Source of the DNA: Microbacterium sp. APC 3901
GTDB lineage: Bacteria; Actinomycetota; Actinomycetes; Actinomycetales; Microbacteriaceae
Assembly: GCF_030407765.1 (NCBI RefSeq)
Contig: NZ_JASDCU010000012.1
Location: 86,007 to 150,006 of the forward strand
Direction of reading: 5' to 3'
Length of the DNA: 64,000 nt
A program made the position numbers and the translations under genes. Below the pieces are notes generated by a model. The model worked only from the letters and a program-made list of their open reading frames with translations. It was not told the DNA's origin and did no database searches. Numbering within the stretch: the stretch's first letter is position 1; each line of letters opens with the position of its first letter. This document shows positions 57,168 through 64,000 of this stretch, piece by piece.

Positions 57168-57695
57168 TCAGGCGGCCGTGAGCCCGGCGATGATGCGACC
57201 CATCGCGTAGTCGAATGCCTCGTCGACATCGCCGCCGAGCCGGAACATGCCGGCGAGCTCCATCTGCAGGAACCCGGTCGCCCAGGCGGTGAAGAGGCGG
57301 GCGGCGTCGAGCGCATGTTCCGGCCCCACGAGCTCGGCGCAGGAGCGCAGCACCGGAGCAGACGTCCGATGGAGAGCGTCTTCGGGCGCGGATGCCGTGA
57401 ACAACAGGCGGAAGGCCTGAGGGTGCTCGTGGGCGAACGCGCGGTACGCGGCGGCGAGGAGGGGGAGTTCGTCCCCCGCGGTGTCGAGTCGGCCGGTCAG
57501 TGCATCGGCGGAGGCCTCCGCGACCGCCGACAGCAGGGCGTCTCGATCACGGACCCTCTTGTAGAGAGAGGGCGCCCGCACGCCCACGCGCTCGGCGACA
57601 GCCTGCATCGTGAGTCCCGCGGGGCCGGCCGATTCGAGGATGTCGCGGCCGGCGTCGACGATGGCCGCCAGGGAGGTTCGTTCGGGCGTCGGCAT
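57168..57695 (-). CDS. TetR-family regulator
   Basis: 175 residues from ATG 57693-57695, preceded by GAAGGAGTCCCG. HTH: SLAAIVDAGRDILESAGPAGLTMQAVAERVGVRAPSLYKRVRDRDALL. The C-terminal domain contains YRAFAHEHPQAFRLLFTASAP and FTAWATGFLQMELAGMFRLGGDVDEAFDYA, matching the TetR_C_33/WHG type. Divergent from the metallo-beta-lactamase-fold gene; the three palindromes between (57711-57747) are the obvious binding sites. Confidence 0.92.
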   Translation of the reverse strand: MPTPERTSLAAIVDAGRDILESAGPAGLTMQAVAERVGVRAPSLYKRVRDRDALLSAVAEASADALTGRLDTAGDELPLLAAAYRAFAHEHPQAFRLLFTASAPEDALHRTSAPVLRSCAELVGPEHALDAARLFTAWATGFLQMELAGMFRLGGDVDEAFDYAMGRIIAGLTAA

Positions 57696-57710
57696 CGGGA
57701 CTCCTTCATG

Positions 57711-57747
57711 GCTATTGACAATAGCTATGATAGCTACGTAATGTAGC
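57711..57747. promoter_or_regulatory. Three interlocking palindromic operators at 11-bp spacing
   Basis: GCTATT-GAC-AATAGC (57711-57725), TAGCTAT-G-ATAGCTA (57722-57736) and GCTAC-GTAAT-GTAGC (57733-57747). Each is a perfect inverted repeat of 15 bp; centres at 57718, 57729 and 57740 are exactly 11 bp apart. They lie between the divergent TetR and MBL-fold gene starts. Confidence 0.85.
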
Positions 57748-57776
57748 CATCCTAGCCTCCCACGAAAGGGACGACC

Positions 57777-58487
57777 ATGAAGCTCGCACCGCACCTGCAT
57801 CGACTCGGCAACGACGTCGTCGCGTCGTATCTGGTCGACCTGCCGGAGGGGATCACGCTCGTCGACGCGGGTCTGCCCGGCCACTGGAACGACCTGCAGC
57901 GAAAGCTGACCGAACTCGGCCGGCCGCTCTCCGACATCCGCGGTCTGGTCCTCACCCACGGCGACGGCGACCACATCGGCTTCGCCGAGAGACTGCGCAG
58001 TGAGGCCGGCGTGCCGGTCTTCATCCACAGTGCCGACGCACACAGGGTGCGCACGGGTGAGAAGCCGAAGACCCCGATGGGGCCGGCGCGCATCGGTCCG
58101 ACGGTCGGGTTCTTCGCCTACAGTCTGCGCAAGAACGCACTGCGCACGCGGCACGTCTCCGAGGTCGTGACCGTCGCCGACGGCGAGGTGCTCGACCTCC
58201 CCGGCTCCCCGGTCGTCATCGGCATGCCGGGTCATTCGCCCGGCAGCATCGCCGTGCACATCCCCGCGGCCGATGCGGTCTTCGTCGGCGACGCGCTGAC
58301 CACTCGCCACGTGTTGACGGGGCGAGTGGGTCCGCAGCCCGCGCCGTTCACCGACGAGCCGGAAGAGGCCTCCGCGTCTCTCGACCGGCTGGCCGCCCGA
58401 TCGGCATCCTGGGTGCTTCCCGGACACGGAGCGCCCTGGCACGGGTCGCCCGCCGACATCGCGGCGGCAGTGCGCGCGGCGGGCTAG
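57777..58487 (+). CDS. Metallo-beta-lactamase-fold hydrolase
   Basis: 236 residues. Metal motif THGDGDHIG (H61, D63, D65, H66), then GHSPGSIAVHIP with the third His, FVGDALT with the bridging Asp and LPGHGAPW with the last His: a complete binuclear site. The motif HGDGDH (instead of HxHxDH) replaces the first ligand pair's second His by Asp, seen in some glyoxalase-II-like enzymes. Cytoplasmic hydrolase, probably of a thioester or lactone. GAAAGGGACGACC is its ribosome-binding site. Regulated by the divergent TetR. Confidence 0.9.
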   Translation: MKLAPHLHRLGNDVVASYLVDLPEGITLVDAGLPGHWNDLQRKLTELGRPLSDIRGLVLTHGDGDHIGFAERLRSEAGVPVFIHSADAHRVRTGEKPKTPMGPARIGPTVGFFAYSLRKNALRTRHVSEVVTVADGEVLDLPGSPVVIGMPGHSPGSIAVHIPAADAVFVGDALTTRHVLTGRVGPQPAPFTDEPEEASASLDRLAARSASWVLPGHGAPWHGSPADIAAAVRAAG

Positions 58488-59035
58488 CGCTCCGCCAGCA
58501 CCGCGGCCGTGTCGCCGATCGTGATCTGCGGAGGGTAGAGACCCATGATCCGGATCGCAGCGTCGTGGTTCTCGGCTGTCGATCCCGCGCAGGCATCGGC
58601 GGCGATCGTGACGTGAGCCCCGGCATCCGCTGCGGCGAGGGCTGTCGAGATGACGCAGCAGTCCGTCGACACTCCCGCCAGCACGACGTGCGCTCCGCGG
58701 CCCACGATCGCCTCGATCGAGTCGCCCCACTTTCCGAACGTCGGCAGATCGAGCGTCGGACGCTCCGACAGGCCGACTGCCTGCGGCACGAGGTCGAACA
58801 GCGGGTCCGACGGCGGGCGGTCGGCGAACGGCCACGCGGCGAAGTAGGCGCCCCACGAGGTCGATCGGTCGGCGGTCGGCATCCAGCGGGTGACGATCAC
58901 ACGATCGCCGAACGACTCGGAGAGCTCGCTGATGCGTGGCATGACGTCGTCGAAGAACGGTGACGCCCACGCCGAGTCGGGTGAGGCGAAGATCGCCTGC
59001 GGGTCGATCACGACCAGCCACGACTCCCTGCTCAC
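58484..59035 (-). CDS. Isochorismatase-like cysteine hydrolase
   Basis: 183 residues from GTG 59033-59035, overlapping the upstream TGA. Catalytic triad visible: D11 in VVIDPQ, Lys in FGKWGDS, Cys in GVSTDCCVISTA (canonical G-x-x-T-D-x-CV). Family includes nicotinamidase, ureidoacrylate and N-carbamoyl amidohydrolases. Its operon partner is a nucleobase permease, so a pyrimidine- or hydantoin-derived carbamoyl amide is a plausible substrate. The stop overlaps the convergent MBL gene by 4 bp. Confidence 0.9.
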   Translation of the reverse strand: MSRESWLVVIDPQAIFASPDSAWASPFFDDVMPRISELSESFGDRVIVTRWMPTADRSTSWGAYFAAWPFADRPPSDPLFDLVPQAVGLSERPTLDLPTFGKWGDSIEAIVGRGAHVVLAGVSTDCCVISTALAAADAGAHVTIAADACAGSTAENHDAAIRIMGLYPPQITIGDTAAVLAER

Positions 59036-60477
59036 GCAGCTGACTCCTGGGCGCGGATGCGTCCGGCGCGAGCGAACCAAGTGAAGACGAACGACAGCAC
59101 CAGGGCGAAGAACACCCCGAGGTTCGCGTACGCCCAGTCTCCGTCGACTCCGCCGACCAGGCCGAGCAGATAGCCCTGCCAGTTGTTCCAGGGGGCGGCG
59201 TCGGCGAAGCCGTTGAGCACGAAGCCCCAGCCGATCACGCTGGCGACCACCATGGTGCCGATCGAGATCCAGTCCCAGGAGCCGTATCTTCCACGGCCGT
59301 CGAACAGCGCCTCCTCGTCGTAGTCCCTCTTGCGCCGGAGGATGTCGGCGATCAGGATGCCGGCCCACGATGCCAGTGGCACGCCGAGCGTGATGAGGAA
59401 GCTCTGGAACGGGCCGAGGAAGTCGGTCGCGAAGAACACCACATAGATCGTGCCGATCGTGAGGATCACGCCGTCGATCGCCGCGGCGGACGGGCGGGGG
59501 ATGCGGATGCCGAGGCTCAGCAGCGTGAGGCCCGAGGAGTAGATGCCCAGCACGGCACCCGAGACGAGTGCGAGTACGGCGGTGAGCAGGAACGGCACGA
59601 GCACCCAGAGGGGCAGGAGCGTGGCGAGGGCGCCGATCGGGTCGGCGGCGATCGCCGCGCTGAGGTCGTCGTCCGACCCCGCGAGCAGCAGACCGAAGAC
59701 GACGAGGATCACGGGCGCGATCGAGCCGCCGATCGTGTTCCAGGCGACGATCGCCCCATCGGATGCCGTGCGCTTCTGATACCGCGACCAGTCGGCGGCG
59801 ATGTTGATCCAGCCGAGTCCGAAGCCGGTCATGACCATCACGAGTGCACCGGTCACCTGGCCGAGGCCGCCGTCGGGGCGTGCCATGACGGCGGCGAGGT
59901 CGATGCTCGGCGCGGCGAGCACGATGTAGAGGATCGTCACGGCGCCGGTGACCCAGGTCAGCACCGACTGCAGCTTCATGATCGTGTGATAGCCGAGCAC
60001 GGAGGCCACGACGATCAGCGCGGCGACGATGACGGTGGCGATGATCTTCAGCGCGATGCTGTCGCCGTCGCCGCCGAGCTGTGTGATGACGGTGGCTGTC
60101 GCGAGCACGGCCATGATCGCGAGGAAGGTCTCCCAGCCGATCGACGTCAGCCACGAGACGATGCCAGGCACCTTCTGCCCGTGCACACCGAAGGCGGCGC
60201 GGGAGAGCACCATGGTCGGAGCCGAACCGCGTTTGCCGGCGATCGCGATGAGTCCGCACAGCAGGAACGACACCACGATGCCGATGACCGACACGATCGT
60301 CGCCTGCCAGAACGAGATCCCGAAGCCCAGCACGAACGACCCGTACGACATGCCGAACACCGACACGTTGGCTGCGAACCACGGCCAGAACAGATCGCGA
60401 GGCTTCGCCGTGCGCTCGGATTCGGGGATGATCTCGATGCCCGCGCGCTCGATGAGGCCAGGCTTGATGTCCGTCAT
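59032..60477 (-). CDS. NCS1-family nucleobase/hydantoin permease
   Basis: 481 residues with about 12 helices. Family landmarks: RTAKPRDLFWPWFAANVSVFGMSYGSFVLGFG (NCS1 first-helix motif), NIAADWSRYQKR, TDFLGPFQSFLITLGVPLASWAGILIADILRRKRDYDEEAL. Likely imports cytosine, purine or allantoin/hydantoin-type compounds by cation symport. Coupled with the isochorismatase-like hydrolase (GTGA overlap), which probably degrades the imported compound. Confidence 0.92.
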   Translation of the reverse strand: MTDIKPGLIERAGIEIIPESERTAKPRDLFWPWFAANVSVFGMSYGSFVLGFGISFWQATIVSVIGIVVSFLLCGLIAIAGKRGSAPTMVLSRAAFGVHGQKVPGIVSWLTSIGWETFLAIMAVLATATVITQLGGDGDSIALKIIATVIVAALIVVASVLGYHTIMKLQSVLTWVTGAVTILYIVLAAPSIDLAAVMARPDGGLGQVTGALVMVMTGFGLGWINIAADWSRYQKRTASDGAIVAWNTIGGSIAPVILVVFGLLLAGSDDDLSAAIAADPIGALATLLPLWVLVPFLLTAVLALVSGAVLGIYSSGLTLLSLGIRIPRPSAAAIDGVILTIGTIYVVFFATDFLGPFQSFLITLGVPLASWAGILIADILRRKRDYDEEALFDGRGRYGSWDWISIGTMVVASVIGWGFVLNGFADAAPWNNWQGYLLGLVGGVDGDWAYANLGVFFALVLSFVFTWFARAGRIRAQESAA

Positions 60478-60524
60478 GCCATCATCCTGGCACTGTGCAG
60501 GGCGCGTGGGGGCGTCAGCGACGA

Positions 60525-61808
60525 TCAGCCGGCGAAGAACGCCCCCACGACTCGGGTGAGGTCGTGCAGATCCGAGACGCCGGCGAGCTCACGGGCCGAG
60601 TGCATCGACAGGATCGGGATGCCGACGTCGACCGTGCGGATGCCGAGACGCGTCGCCGTGATCGGACCGATCGTCGATCCGCAGCGCACGTTGTTGTTCG
60701 ACACGAACTCCTGCGTGTTCACGTCGGCGCTGTCGCACCAGTCGCGCCAGGCGGCGGAGCCGAGGGCATCCGTCGCGTACCGCTGGTTGGCGTTGAGCTT
60801 GAGGATCGGACCGGAGCCCAGCACCGGCTGCACCACGGGATCGTGCTTGTGCACGTAGTTCGGGTGCACCGAGTGGCCGACGTCGCTCGACAGGCACCAC
60901 GACGCCGAGAGGGCGCGGCGACGCTCGGAGGCGTCGGCGCCGAGCGCGTCGTACACACGACCGAGGATGTCCTCGAGGAACGGGCCTGCGGCACCGGAGC
61001 GCGAGTTCGAGCCGAGCTCTTCGTGGTCGAAGGCCGCCAGGATCGCGATGGGTCCGGACGCCGCGGTGTCGATCGACTCGAGTGCGACCACGCCGGCGTG
61101 CACCGAGGCGAGGTCGTCGAGACGGCCGGAGGCGAAGAACGCGCGATCCTTGCCGAACACCGCCCCGCGTGCCGTGTCGGCGATCATGACGTCGTAGCCG
61201 CGGATGTCGGATGCCGAGACTCCGGCCGACCCGGCGAGCTCTGCGAGGATGTCGTCCTGCGTCGGGTCGCCGAGACCCCAGACGGGCTGTGTCTGGAACT
61301 GCTTGTCGAGCGCGAGGCCTGTGTTCGCCTCGCGGTCGAGGTGGATCGCGAGCTGGGGCAGGCGCAGCAGCGCTCCGGTGTCGGCGAGCACGACCCGTCC
61401 GTCGGCGAGGGCGAGTCGGCCGGCGAGGCGCAGCTCACGGTCGAGCCAGGAGTTCAACAGCGGTCCGCCGTACACCTCCACGGCCGCCTGCAGCCAGCCC
61501 TTCGACCCGGTCGTCGGCTGGGGCTTGAGCTTGAAGCCGGGGGAGTCGGTGTGAGCGCCCAGCACGTGCGCGGGCGTGGTGGTGGTGGCATCCGCCGGCA
61601 CCGTCCAGGCGATCGCGGCGCCGTCGCGCACGACGACGTAGCGTCCCCCGGGGGTGACTTCCCACGCGTCTTCCTCTTCGAGACGAGCGAAACCGGCATC
61701 CTCGAGTCGCCTGGCCACCTCGGCGGCGGCGTGATAGCTCGAGGGCGATGCGGCGACGAAGTCGGCGAGATCCTCGGCGTGGGCGAGAGCGTCCGGGGTG
61801 ACGGGCAT
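60525..61808 (-). CDS. apeB: M18-family aminopeptidase
   Basis: 427 residues from ATG 61806-61808. GAHTDSPGFKLKPQP (H86, D88), SAFDHEELGSNSRSGA (D-H-EE metal/catalytic motif) and LSSDVGHSVHPNYVHKHDP, IPILSMHSARELAGVSDLHDLTRVV (final His ligand) are the M18 (aspartyl aminopeptidase) motifs with two co-catalytic zinc ions. Cytoplasmic peptidase removing N-terminal acidic or other residues. Monocistronic. An 11-bp inverted repeat (60505-60515 and 60539-60549) spans its stop codon and may end transcription. Confidence 0.93.
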   Translation of the reverse strand: MPVTPDALAHAEDLADFVAASPSSYHAAAEVARRLEDAGFARLEEEDAWEVTPGGRYVVVRDGAAIAWTVPADATTTTPAHVLGAHTDSPGFKLKPQPTTGSKGWLQAAVEVYGGPLLNSWLDRELRLAGRLALADGRVVLADTGALLRLPQLAIHLDREANTGLALDKQFQTQPVWGLGDPTQDDILAELAGSAGVSASDIRGYDVMIADTARGAVFGKDRAFFASGRLDDLASVHAGVVALESIDTAASGPIAILAAFDHEELGSNSRSGAAGPFLEDILGRVYDALGADASERRRALSASWCLSSDVGHSVHPNYVHKHDPVVQPVLGSGPILKLNANQRYATDALGSAAWRDWCDSADVNTQEFVSNNNVRCGSTIGPITATRLGIRTVDVGIPILSMHSARELAGVSDLHDLTRVVGAFFAG

Positions 61809-61930
61809 GGGGGGACCTTCCTGAAGGGGCGGTCCTTCGATCGTAATCGGGTTCGCCGGCGACCCTGTCGGACGCGAGACTGTCCTCGTTCACCTCCCGG
61901 TCACTCACGGCAGGTACTGTCGCTCTCGAT

Positions 61931-62033
61931 AGCGCCTAGGGTTCCGGGGTCTCGTCCCGTCTGGTCCGAGCGGCGCCACGGCGTCCCTCCGAAGGGACGC
62001 CGTCATCTGACAGGACAAAAGCCCGGAGGACCC
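61931..62033 (+). ncRNA. ykkC-family riboswitch aptamer (guanidine-I-like)
   Basis: The ykkC consensus segments occur in order: CTAGGGTTCCG (61936-61946), CTGGTCCGAGCGGC (61961-61974), CCACGGCG (61976-61983), a variable 11-bp hairpin (61978-62003), and ACAGGACAAAAGCCCGGAGGACC (62010-62032), where ACAAAAGCCCGG is the most conserved motif. GGTCC (61963-61967) pairs with GGACC (62028-62032). Subtype cannot be settled by eye; ACGG and ACAAAAGCCCGG argue for guanidine-I over the ppGpp/PRPP subtypes. Confidence 0.75.
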
Positions 62034-62067
62034 TGTTCGTCGCGCCCGCGATGAACGGAAAGGGTCT
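62028..62067 (+). promoter_or_regulatory. Expression platform: ribosome-binding-site sequestering hairpin
   Basis: GTTCGTCGCG (62035-62044) pairs with CGCGATGAAC (62047-62056), and outside them GGACCC (62028-62033) can pair with GGGTCT (62062-62067), which overlaps the ribosome-binding site AAAGGG (62059-62064). GGACC is also needed by the aptamer (pairing to 61963-61967), so ligand binding would free the site. No T-run, so translational control is inferred. Confidence 0.6.
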
Positions 62068-62070
62068 CTC

Positions 62071-62934
62071 GTGTCCGCCGTCGCATTCGCTCTCGTCATC
62101 GCCGCAGCCATCACGCACGCCGCGTGGAACATCGTCGCCCATGGCGTGAGCCGGGCGGGGATGCCGTTCCTGTGGTGGGGAGCCGTCGGAGGAACCGTCG
62201 TCTGGATCGGCGTCGTCCCGTTCACCGGCGGGCTCGGCACCGACGACGTGCTCGCGTTCCTGTTGGGCGTCGGAGTCTCGGGGGTGCTCCACGTGGCGTA
62301 CATGGCGGTGCTGCAGCGCGGATACCGTGAGGGCAATCTCTCCACCGTCTATGCGACGGCGAGGGGCACGGGACCGTTCCTCTCAGTGATCGTCGCCGTG
62401 TTGGTTCTCGGAGAGCGACCGTCGGCACTGGCTCTCGTCGGCGTCGCGGCGATCATCGTCGGGGTCGTCGCGATCGGTCTCGTCGATCGAGGGCGCGCCG
62501 ATCGATCCCGACGCCTGGATCCCGGGCTCGTGTTCGGCCTGCTCACCGGGGTCGCGATCGCGGTCTACACGATCTGGGATGCCAACGCGGTGCGCACCTG
62601 GAACCTCTCGCCCGTCGCGTTCATGGTCGGGACGATGCTGCTCGAGATCCCGTTCTACTCCTTCGGCGTTCGCGGCCGATGGGCGGCCGTGCGCACCCTC
62701 GGGCGCACGCAGTGGCGGCGCATCGTGGCCTTCAGCATCCTGTCGCCGCTGTCGTACATCCTGGTGCTCACGGCCATCCAGATCGCTCCGGTCGCCCTGG
62801 TCGCACCGCTGCGCGAGGTCAGTGTCGTGCTGGTCAGTCTCTTCGGGGTTTTCGCGCTCAAGGAGAGTCGGCCAGGATGGCGGCTGGCCGCGTCCGCGGT
62901 CGTCGCCGGCGGGATCGTGCTGCTCGCTCTCTAG
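62071..62934 (+). CDS. EamA/DMT-superfamily transporter under riboswitch control
   Basis: 287 residues from GTG 62071 with ribosome-binding site AAAGGG 6 bp upstream. Ten helices in two EamA repeats: first FALVIAAAITHAAWNIVAHGVSRAG... ending LVGVAAIIVGVVAIGLVD; second LVFGLLTGVAIAVYTIWDANAV... ending IAPVALVAPLREVSVVLVSLFGVFALKE. DMT proteins export amino acids, nucleosides or cations. The upstream ykkC-family RNA suggests a role in exporting guanidinium or a related compound, as SMR-type Gdx proteins do in other species. That link is inference; EamA proteins are not the usual guanidine exporters. Confidence 0.88.
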   Translation: MSAVAFALVIAAAITHAAWNIVAHGVSRAGMPFLWWGAVGGTVVWIGVVPFTGGLGTDDVLAFLLGVGVSGVLHVAYMAVLQRGYREGNLSTVYATARGTGPFLSVIVAVLVLGERPSALALVGVAAIIVGVVAIGLVDRGRADRSRRLDPGLVFGLLTGVAIAVYTIWDANAVRTWNLSPVAFMVGTMLLEIPFYSFGVRGRWAAVRTLGRTQWRRIVAFSILSPLSYILVLTAIQIAPVALVAPLREVSVVLVSLFGVFALKESRPGWRLAASAVVAGGIVLLAL

Positions 62935-62987
62935 CTGCGGGCTCTGTAGCTGCGGGCGGCGTGCATGGTGCTGATGCTGCACGGGAG

Positions 62988-63029
62988 TCGTGGTGCGGAT
63001 GCTGCGCGGGGTTCGTGGTGCGGATGCTG
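62988..63029. repeat. Short direct repeats in the gap after the EamA gene
   Basis: TCGTGGTGCGGATGCTG occurs at 62988-63004 and 63013-63029 (25-bp period), inside a stretch of degenerate GTGGTG/GATGCTG copies from about 62935. No coding function seen. Confidence 0.8.
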
Positions 63030-63073
63030 TGCGTGGTGGGTGCCGGTCTGAGAGTGCTGCTCCTGATGGTTGT

Positions 63074-63529
63074 ATGGATTCTGTGTCAGCGGGATGGAGT
63101 CTTCGAGCGAGTAGCCCGTCTGACGCCGTCTGGATGGCGGAGCTGAGAGCGGTCGTGATGCGACCTGACCTCGAGCGACTCGGCCGATATGACCCGGTGC
63201 GCGTGCGACAGCGCTTTCTCGACGCGTTCGTTCCCGAGAACACCCGCGTGATCGTCGTCGACGGCGAAGACGTCGGTCTGGTGGCGGTGAGGCACGAACG
63301 CGATGCGCTCTGGATCGAGCACTTCTATCTCACGCCGGAATCGCAGGGCCGCGGGATCGGAGCTGGGGTGCTCGCACACCTGCTCACCGAGAGCGACGGC
63401 ACGCGGCCGTTCCGGCTCAACGTCCTGCAGGCCAGTGCGGCCCGTCGACTGTACGAGCGGCACGGCTTCGTGCTCGAGAGCGAGGATGATGTCGACGTCT
63501 TCATGAGGGCAGAACCCGCCCTCGGGTGA
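63074..63529 (+). CDS. GNAT-family N-acetyltransferase
   Basis: 151 residues from ATG 63074, chosen because SLRASSPSDAVWMAELRA is the usual first strand of GNAT proteins and must be included. The acetyl-CoA loop is LTPESQGRGIGAGVLAHLL (Q-x-x-G-x-G), and LNVLQASAARRLYERHGFVLE is the classic N-x-x-A-x-x-x-Y-x-x-x-GF segment. RPDLERLGRYDPVRVRQRFLDAFVPE is typical of a Microbacteriaceae/actinobacterial subgroup. Cytoplasmic; acceptor unknown. The upstream repeats make the exact start uncertain. Confidence 0.88.
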   Translation: MDSVSAGWSLRASSPSDAVWMAELRAVVMRPDLERLGRYDPVRVRQRFLDAFVPENTRVIVVDGEDVGLVAVRHERDALWIEHFYLTPESQGRGIGAGVLAHLLTESDGTRPFRLNVLQASAARRLYERHGFVLESEDDVDVFMRAEPALG

Positions 63530-63540
63530 CGCCGCCCGCC

Positions 63541-63596
63541 TTCTCGTTCTCTCTTTCTCGTTCTCTCTTTCTCGTTCTCTCCTTCTCGTTCTCTTC
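63541..63596. repeat. Four 14-bp all-pyrimidine tandem repeats (one G each)
   Basis: Unit TTCTCGTTCTCTCT at 63541-63554 and 63555-63568, then two one- or two-base variants (63569-63582, 63583-63596). Pyrimidine-only apart from one G per unit, 12 bp after the GNAT stop. Confidence 0.9.
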
Positions 63597-63764
63597 TCCC
63601 ACGTCCTTCCTCGTGCCCCGCTCTCCTGCGCTTTCGTCGTCTTCGAGGCCGTGGCCCACCCACAGCGGCGCGCTGTATCGGGAGATTGGAATATGGCGTT
63701 GATCTGGGGTAATCAGGGGCGGTTTTGGGGCGTGAATGTCGGTGGTCCTCGGTTGACTGGGGGT

Positions 63765-64000
63765 ATGAACAGCACCGCGGAGCTTCTGGATCGGGTCATC
63801 GCCGACCTTGATGCGGTGTTGTCCGGCGATGCGTTGGCGGGGTTGTCGGATGCGGATCGGGTGGGTGTTCTGGTGGCGGCGGGGTCGGCGTTCCGGCGGG
63901 TGGAGGCGGTCGTCGTGGAGACCGTCGCGACGGGGGACATGGGTGACTTTCCGCATGCGGCGGGGTGTCGGGGTGAGAACGAGTTGTTGCAGCGGACGAT
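63765..64000 (+). CDS. DUF222/HNH endonuclease-type protein, 3' end missing
   Basis: 78 codons are visible from ATG 63765 to the window edge with no stop. Residues LLDRVIADLDAVLSGDALAGLSDADRVGVLVAAGSAFRRVEAVVVETVATGD are the start of the DUF222 (13E12-type) domain, which in Actinobacteria usually precedes a C-terminal HNH nuclease motif. These genes occur in many nearly identical copies in Microbacterium genomes. Function of the family is unclear. Confidence 0.8.
   Translation, partial: MNSTAELLDRVIADLDAVLSGDALAGLSDADRVGVLVAAGSAFRRVEAVVVETVATGDMGDFPHAAGCRGENELLQRT

Noticed and set aside
60505..60549. Intrinsic terminator of apeB
   Set aside because: The 11-bp inverted repeat has a 23-nt loop, spans the stop codon and has no T-run, so it is mentioned with the gene but not listed as a terminator.
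1..64000. tRNA, rRNA, insertion sequence or prophage
   Set aside because: I found no cloverleaf-like TTCGA-containing segment with acceptor pairing, no transposase or integrase frame and no terminal inverted repeats with target duplications.

Overview
The window is high-GC, densely coded chromosomal DNA from an actinobacterium. Microbacteriaceae, most likely Microbacterium or a close relative, fits best: GTG starts are common, four-base stop/start overlaps (ATGA, GTGA) are frequent, and several small protein families (DUF7882-type, DUF6458, DUF7218, FBP zinc finger) are typical of that group. The taxonomic call is an inference from content. I see no rRNA, tRNA, CRISPR array, insertion sequence or prophage.

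Layout. 1-1.2 kb: 3' end of a GH13 glucosidase/trehalose-synthase-type gene. 2.0-9.4 kb: two divergent, tightly overlapping operons with six glycosyltransferases and a WcbI-type protein, without polymerase or flippase. 9.4-14.7 kb: small orphan protein families (each present twice in the first 26 kb), DNA polymerase IV, an ArsR-phosphatase fusion and a membrane-protein operon. 14.8-21.2 kb: DUF1254/1214 protein, a MarR-controlled DHA2 multidrug exporter, an OpuC-type compatible-solute ABC operon lacking its ATPase gene, and a second MarR regulator. 21.3-28.9 kb: redox enzymes (FMN reductase, old yellow enzyme, zinc alcohol dehydrogenase, CYP152-like peroxygenase), a ThrE-type exporter and an SRPBCC protein. 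28.9-37.8 kb: a CDF transporter coupled to a short binding-protein-like lipoprotein, an undescribed three-gene membrane-anchored operon, a GH114-like lipoprotein that appears to start with CTG, a DUF899 protein, an MFS exporter and a YbdK-type carboxylate-amine ligase. 37.9-40.1 kb: small stress/metal proteins. 40.1-46.8 kb: GH3 beta-glucosidase with a sugar ABC transporter and divergent LacI regulator.

46.8-56.0 kb is an aromatic-amino-acid and amide catabolic island: PaaX-type regulator, kynureninase, amidohydrolase, tryptophan 2,3-dioxygenase, amidase, agmatine-deiminase-type enzyme, divergent TetR and an aromatic amino acid decarboxylase. Tryptophan ring cleavage and kynurenine hydrolysis are encoded; no classical formamidase is visible, so the amidohydrolase between the two genes is the obvious candidate for the missing step. 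56.0-64.0 kb: alpha/beta hydrolase, TetR plus metallo-beta-lactamase-fold enzyme across a three-palindrome operator, isochorismatase-like hydrolase with an NCS1 permease, M18 aminopeptidase, an EamA/DMT transporter behind a ykkC-family (guanidine-I-like) riboswitch, a GNAT acetyltransferase and the start of a DUF222/HNH gene.

The strongest observations are the riboswitch-EamA pair with a ribosome-binding-site sequestering hairpin, the three interlocking palindromes spaced exactly 11 bp, the 18-bp minisatellite inside the kynurenine-cluster amidohydrolase, the three duplicated small-protein families and the three-gene membrane-anchored operon.
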